Part shown: positions 62,700 to 64,000 of the stretch, one piece after another | Position numbering within the stretch: position 1 is the first letter of the stretch | Layout: each line of letters opens with the position of its first letter | The notes under the pieces: generated by a model | Databases searched by the model: none | Seen by the model: only the letters and a program-made list of their open reading frames with translations | Told to the model about the DNA's origin: nothing | Program-made: the position numbers and the translations under genes | Origin: Psettodes erumei | Taxonomy: Eukaryota; Chordata; Actinopteri; Pleuronectiformes; Psettodidae | DNA: 64,000 nt | NCBI GenBank assembly: GCA_016785225.1 | Contig: JAFBJZ010000422.1 | Span: 4,332,001-4,396,000 of the forward strand | Direction: 5' to 3'

Positions 62700-64000
62700 G
62701 AGTGAGACAGCTCACCAGCAAGGAGAGAAACCAGCAAGCAAACACAGAGAGAGACATTCAGAGGGTGTGTTTTACTCACACTGTTTGATGTTTCTTTCTT
62801 TCATGGAGGTGAAGTGGCACTGTTGAAGCCATACTGCTGTTATTCCGTTGCACCTGTTGCTGTTGGCTTGCTGTCTCATCTCCTCTCTGCCTCCCGACAC
62901 TAATGAAATAGCCACAGCGATGACATAAGAAGTTATCATTCATTATGTTTACTGATTTTATTGAAGCAACAGTGAATATGTAGATAAATATCAAAATATA
63001 CAAAGTAGTTACTTGCCCTGCAGAGTGGTCCATTTCAGAAATATACGTTTCATTATTGGATGTAAATTTTGTCCCATTAATTTGCAATCATCATTTTAAT
63101 GTTTAAGGTAATGTAAACATGAAACTACTTTTAACTACCTTATATAGGGTAATACATACATTTATTTTATTTATTTGTTTATCATTAATTTGTTCAGTAA
63201 CTGCTTAAAAACAAAACTGTCACTTGACCCCCACCCCCACTATGCAGCAACTTATCATGAACCAAACACTTTTTTCCTTGGTTTTAGTGCTTGGTAACCA
63301 TTGCTATATGAAAGTGATTTCCTATTTGCAAGGTGCGGTGCCCATTACTTGGACATAACTGTGTCTCTGCGTTATCTAGTTGGTGCCAGCGTGGCACAGT
63401 TGTGACAGGGATGAATGCAGTACAGCCATCAACATTCTGTCTTCTGCAAATAAAGAGTCTTTTTGTCATTGAGTGCAGCCTCTCTCCTGTCAGTTTTTTT
63501 TTTTAACGCCCACAGTTAATAGCCTTGTTCATGTATGCTTTTGTGTTTTAACATGTCTTATGTCCACATGGAAATGTCAGAGTTATGAAGGGCACCTATA
63601 GGACACTTGTCACAGAAGCAGTCGGCTGTGGGTGCAATATTATTACTCAGAATATCTTGCTGCCTGAATACAACATAAGAGAATTTTTTGGAGAATTTTG
63701 TTGATGAAAATTTTCTTTTTTTGTGTGTTTTTTGAGTTTTGGGTTAGAAGTGCCTTGAGAGACATCAAATGTTTTCAAAATATCAGATGGGATTGGTTAT
63801 CTTAATGGCCTAGTCAGCTGAGACTGTCTAATGTCTGGATTGTGATTTTATGTTCAGGTTTTAACAACAAAGAAAATATTAGCAGCATACTATATATAGA
63901 GGCCTCATGACTGCTTCATCTTTTAGGGCACTCTAGGTAAATCACTTGAAATTATAAAAATGTAAATCATGTCCACATTTCTCAGCAGCTGGTATCTTTG
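62700..64000. other. No gene recognised
   Basis: AT-rich. At 63449-63454 AATAAA is followed about 30 bases on by a T run (63488-63501), so it could act as a plus-strand polyadenylation site. The preceding 150 bases are GC-richer (GGTGCCAGCGTGGCAC) and could be a 3-prime UTR end or an LTR fragment. No terminal repeats were found. Confidence 0.45.

Noticed and set aside
62528..62779. Cys-Val-rich minus-strand frames
   Set aside because: They are the (CA)22 tract read in translation.
1..64000. CRISPR array, bacterial operon or phage content
   Set aside because: No regularly spaced repeats, no dense coding and no ribosome-binding sites; everything points to vertebrate DNA.

Overview
The window looks like an AT-rich, gene-poor stretch of a vertebrate genome, most likely a ray-finned (teleost, probably percomorph-like) fish. 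The evidence is the absence of operon-like coding density, long non-coding stretches rich in A/T runs, abundant (CA)n, (CT)n, (GATA)n, (AAT)n and (ATCA)n microsatellites, and decayed copies of repeat families typical of fish genomes: an L2-clade LINE, a DIRS-like element, a Tc1-type transposon, tRNA-derived SINEs and a non-autonomous DNA element with 'resolve to TCAGCTCTA' type ends. The organism assignment is inference from repeat content; no species can be named.

No complete protein-coding gene is visible. The long open frames (three of 175 codons, at 12090-12617 on the minus strand and 20068-20595 and 21077-21604 on the plus strand) match no family I recognise and sit in locally GC-richer DNA where stop codons are rarer. 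The best single candidate for a real exon is 61958-62073 on the plus strand. It has an acceptor-like AG, an uninterrupted frame and a CAG/GTAGAA donor, but I cannot assign it to a gene. The region is best read as intergenic desert or a very large intron.

Layout: 1-2700 single-copy-looking DNA with a CT tract; 2709-3645 L2-type LINE relic on the plus strand with reverse-transcriptase motifs in order but the catalytic centre deleted; 3646-13100 mostly unremarkable, with small tandem duplications and a GC-richer block at 12030-12620; 13100-15960 simple repeats, two diverged copies of one repeat, two hairpins and a LINE 3-prime tail; 16000-22200 single-copy-looking DNA including a CpG-containing GC island at 21060-21560; 24254-24765 a degenerate inverted-repeat element; 27800-30500 microsatellites and an unrecognised pair of coding-like minus-strand frames; 34461-34561 a second LINE tail; 44636-45390 a DIRS-like tyrosine recombinase relic on the minus strand; 49014-49244 a non-autonomous DNA element; 53560-53785 and 56515-56680 SINE copies on the minus strand; 60428-60965 an internally deleted Tc1-like transposon; 61578-61635 a third LINE tail; then the candidate exon and a 44-bp (CA)n tract near the end.

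Several single-copy blocks have the look of conserved non-coding (enhancer) sequence. That cannot be shown without alignment to other species, and each is flagged as a guess. I found no convincing new biological system; the strongest observations are the ordered transposon relics, the unassigned exon candidate, the GC island and the coding-like minus-strand pair at 29993-30462.
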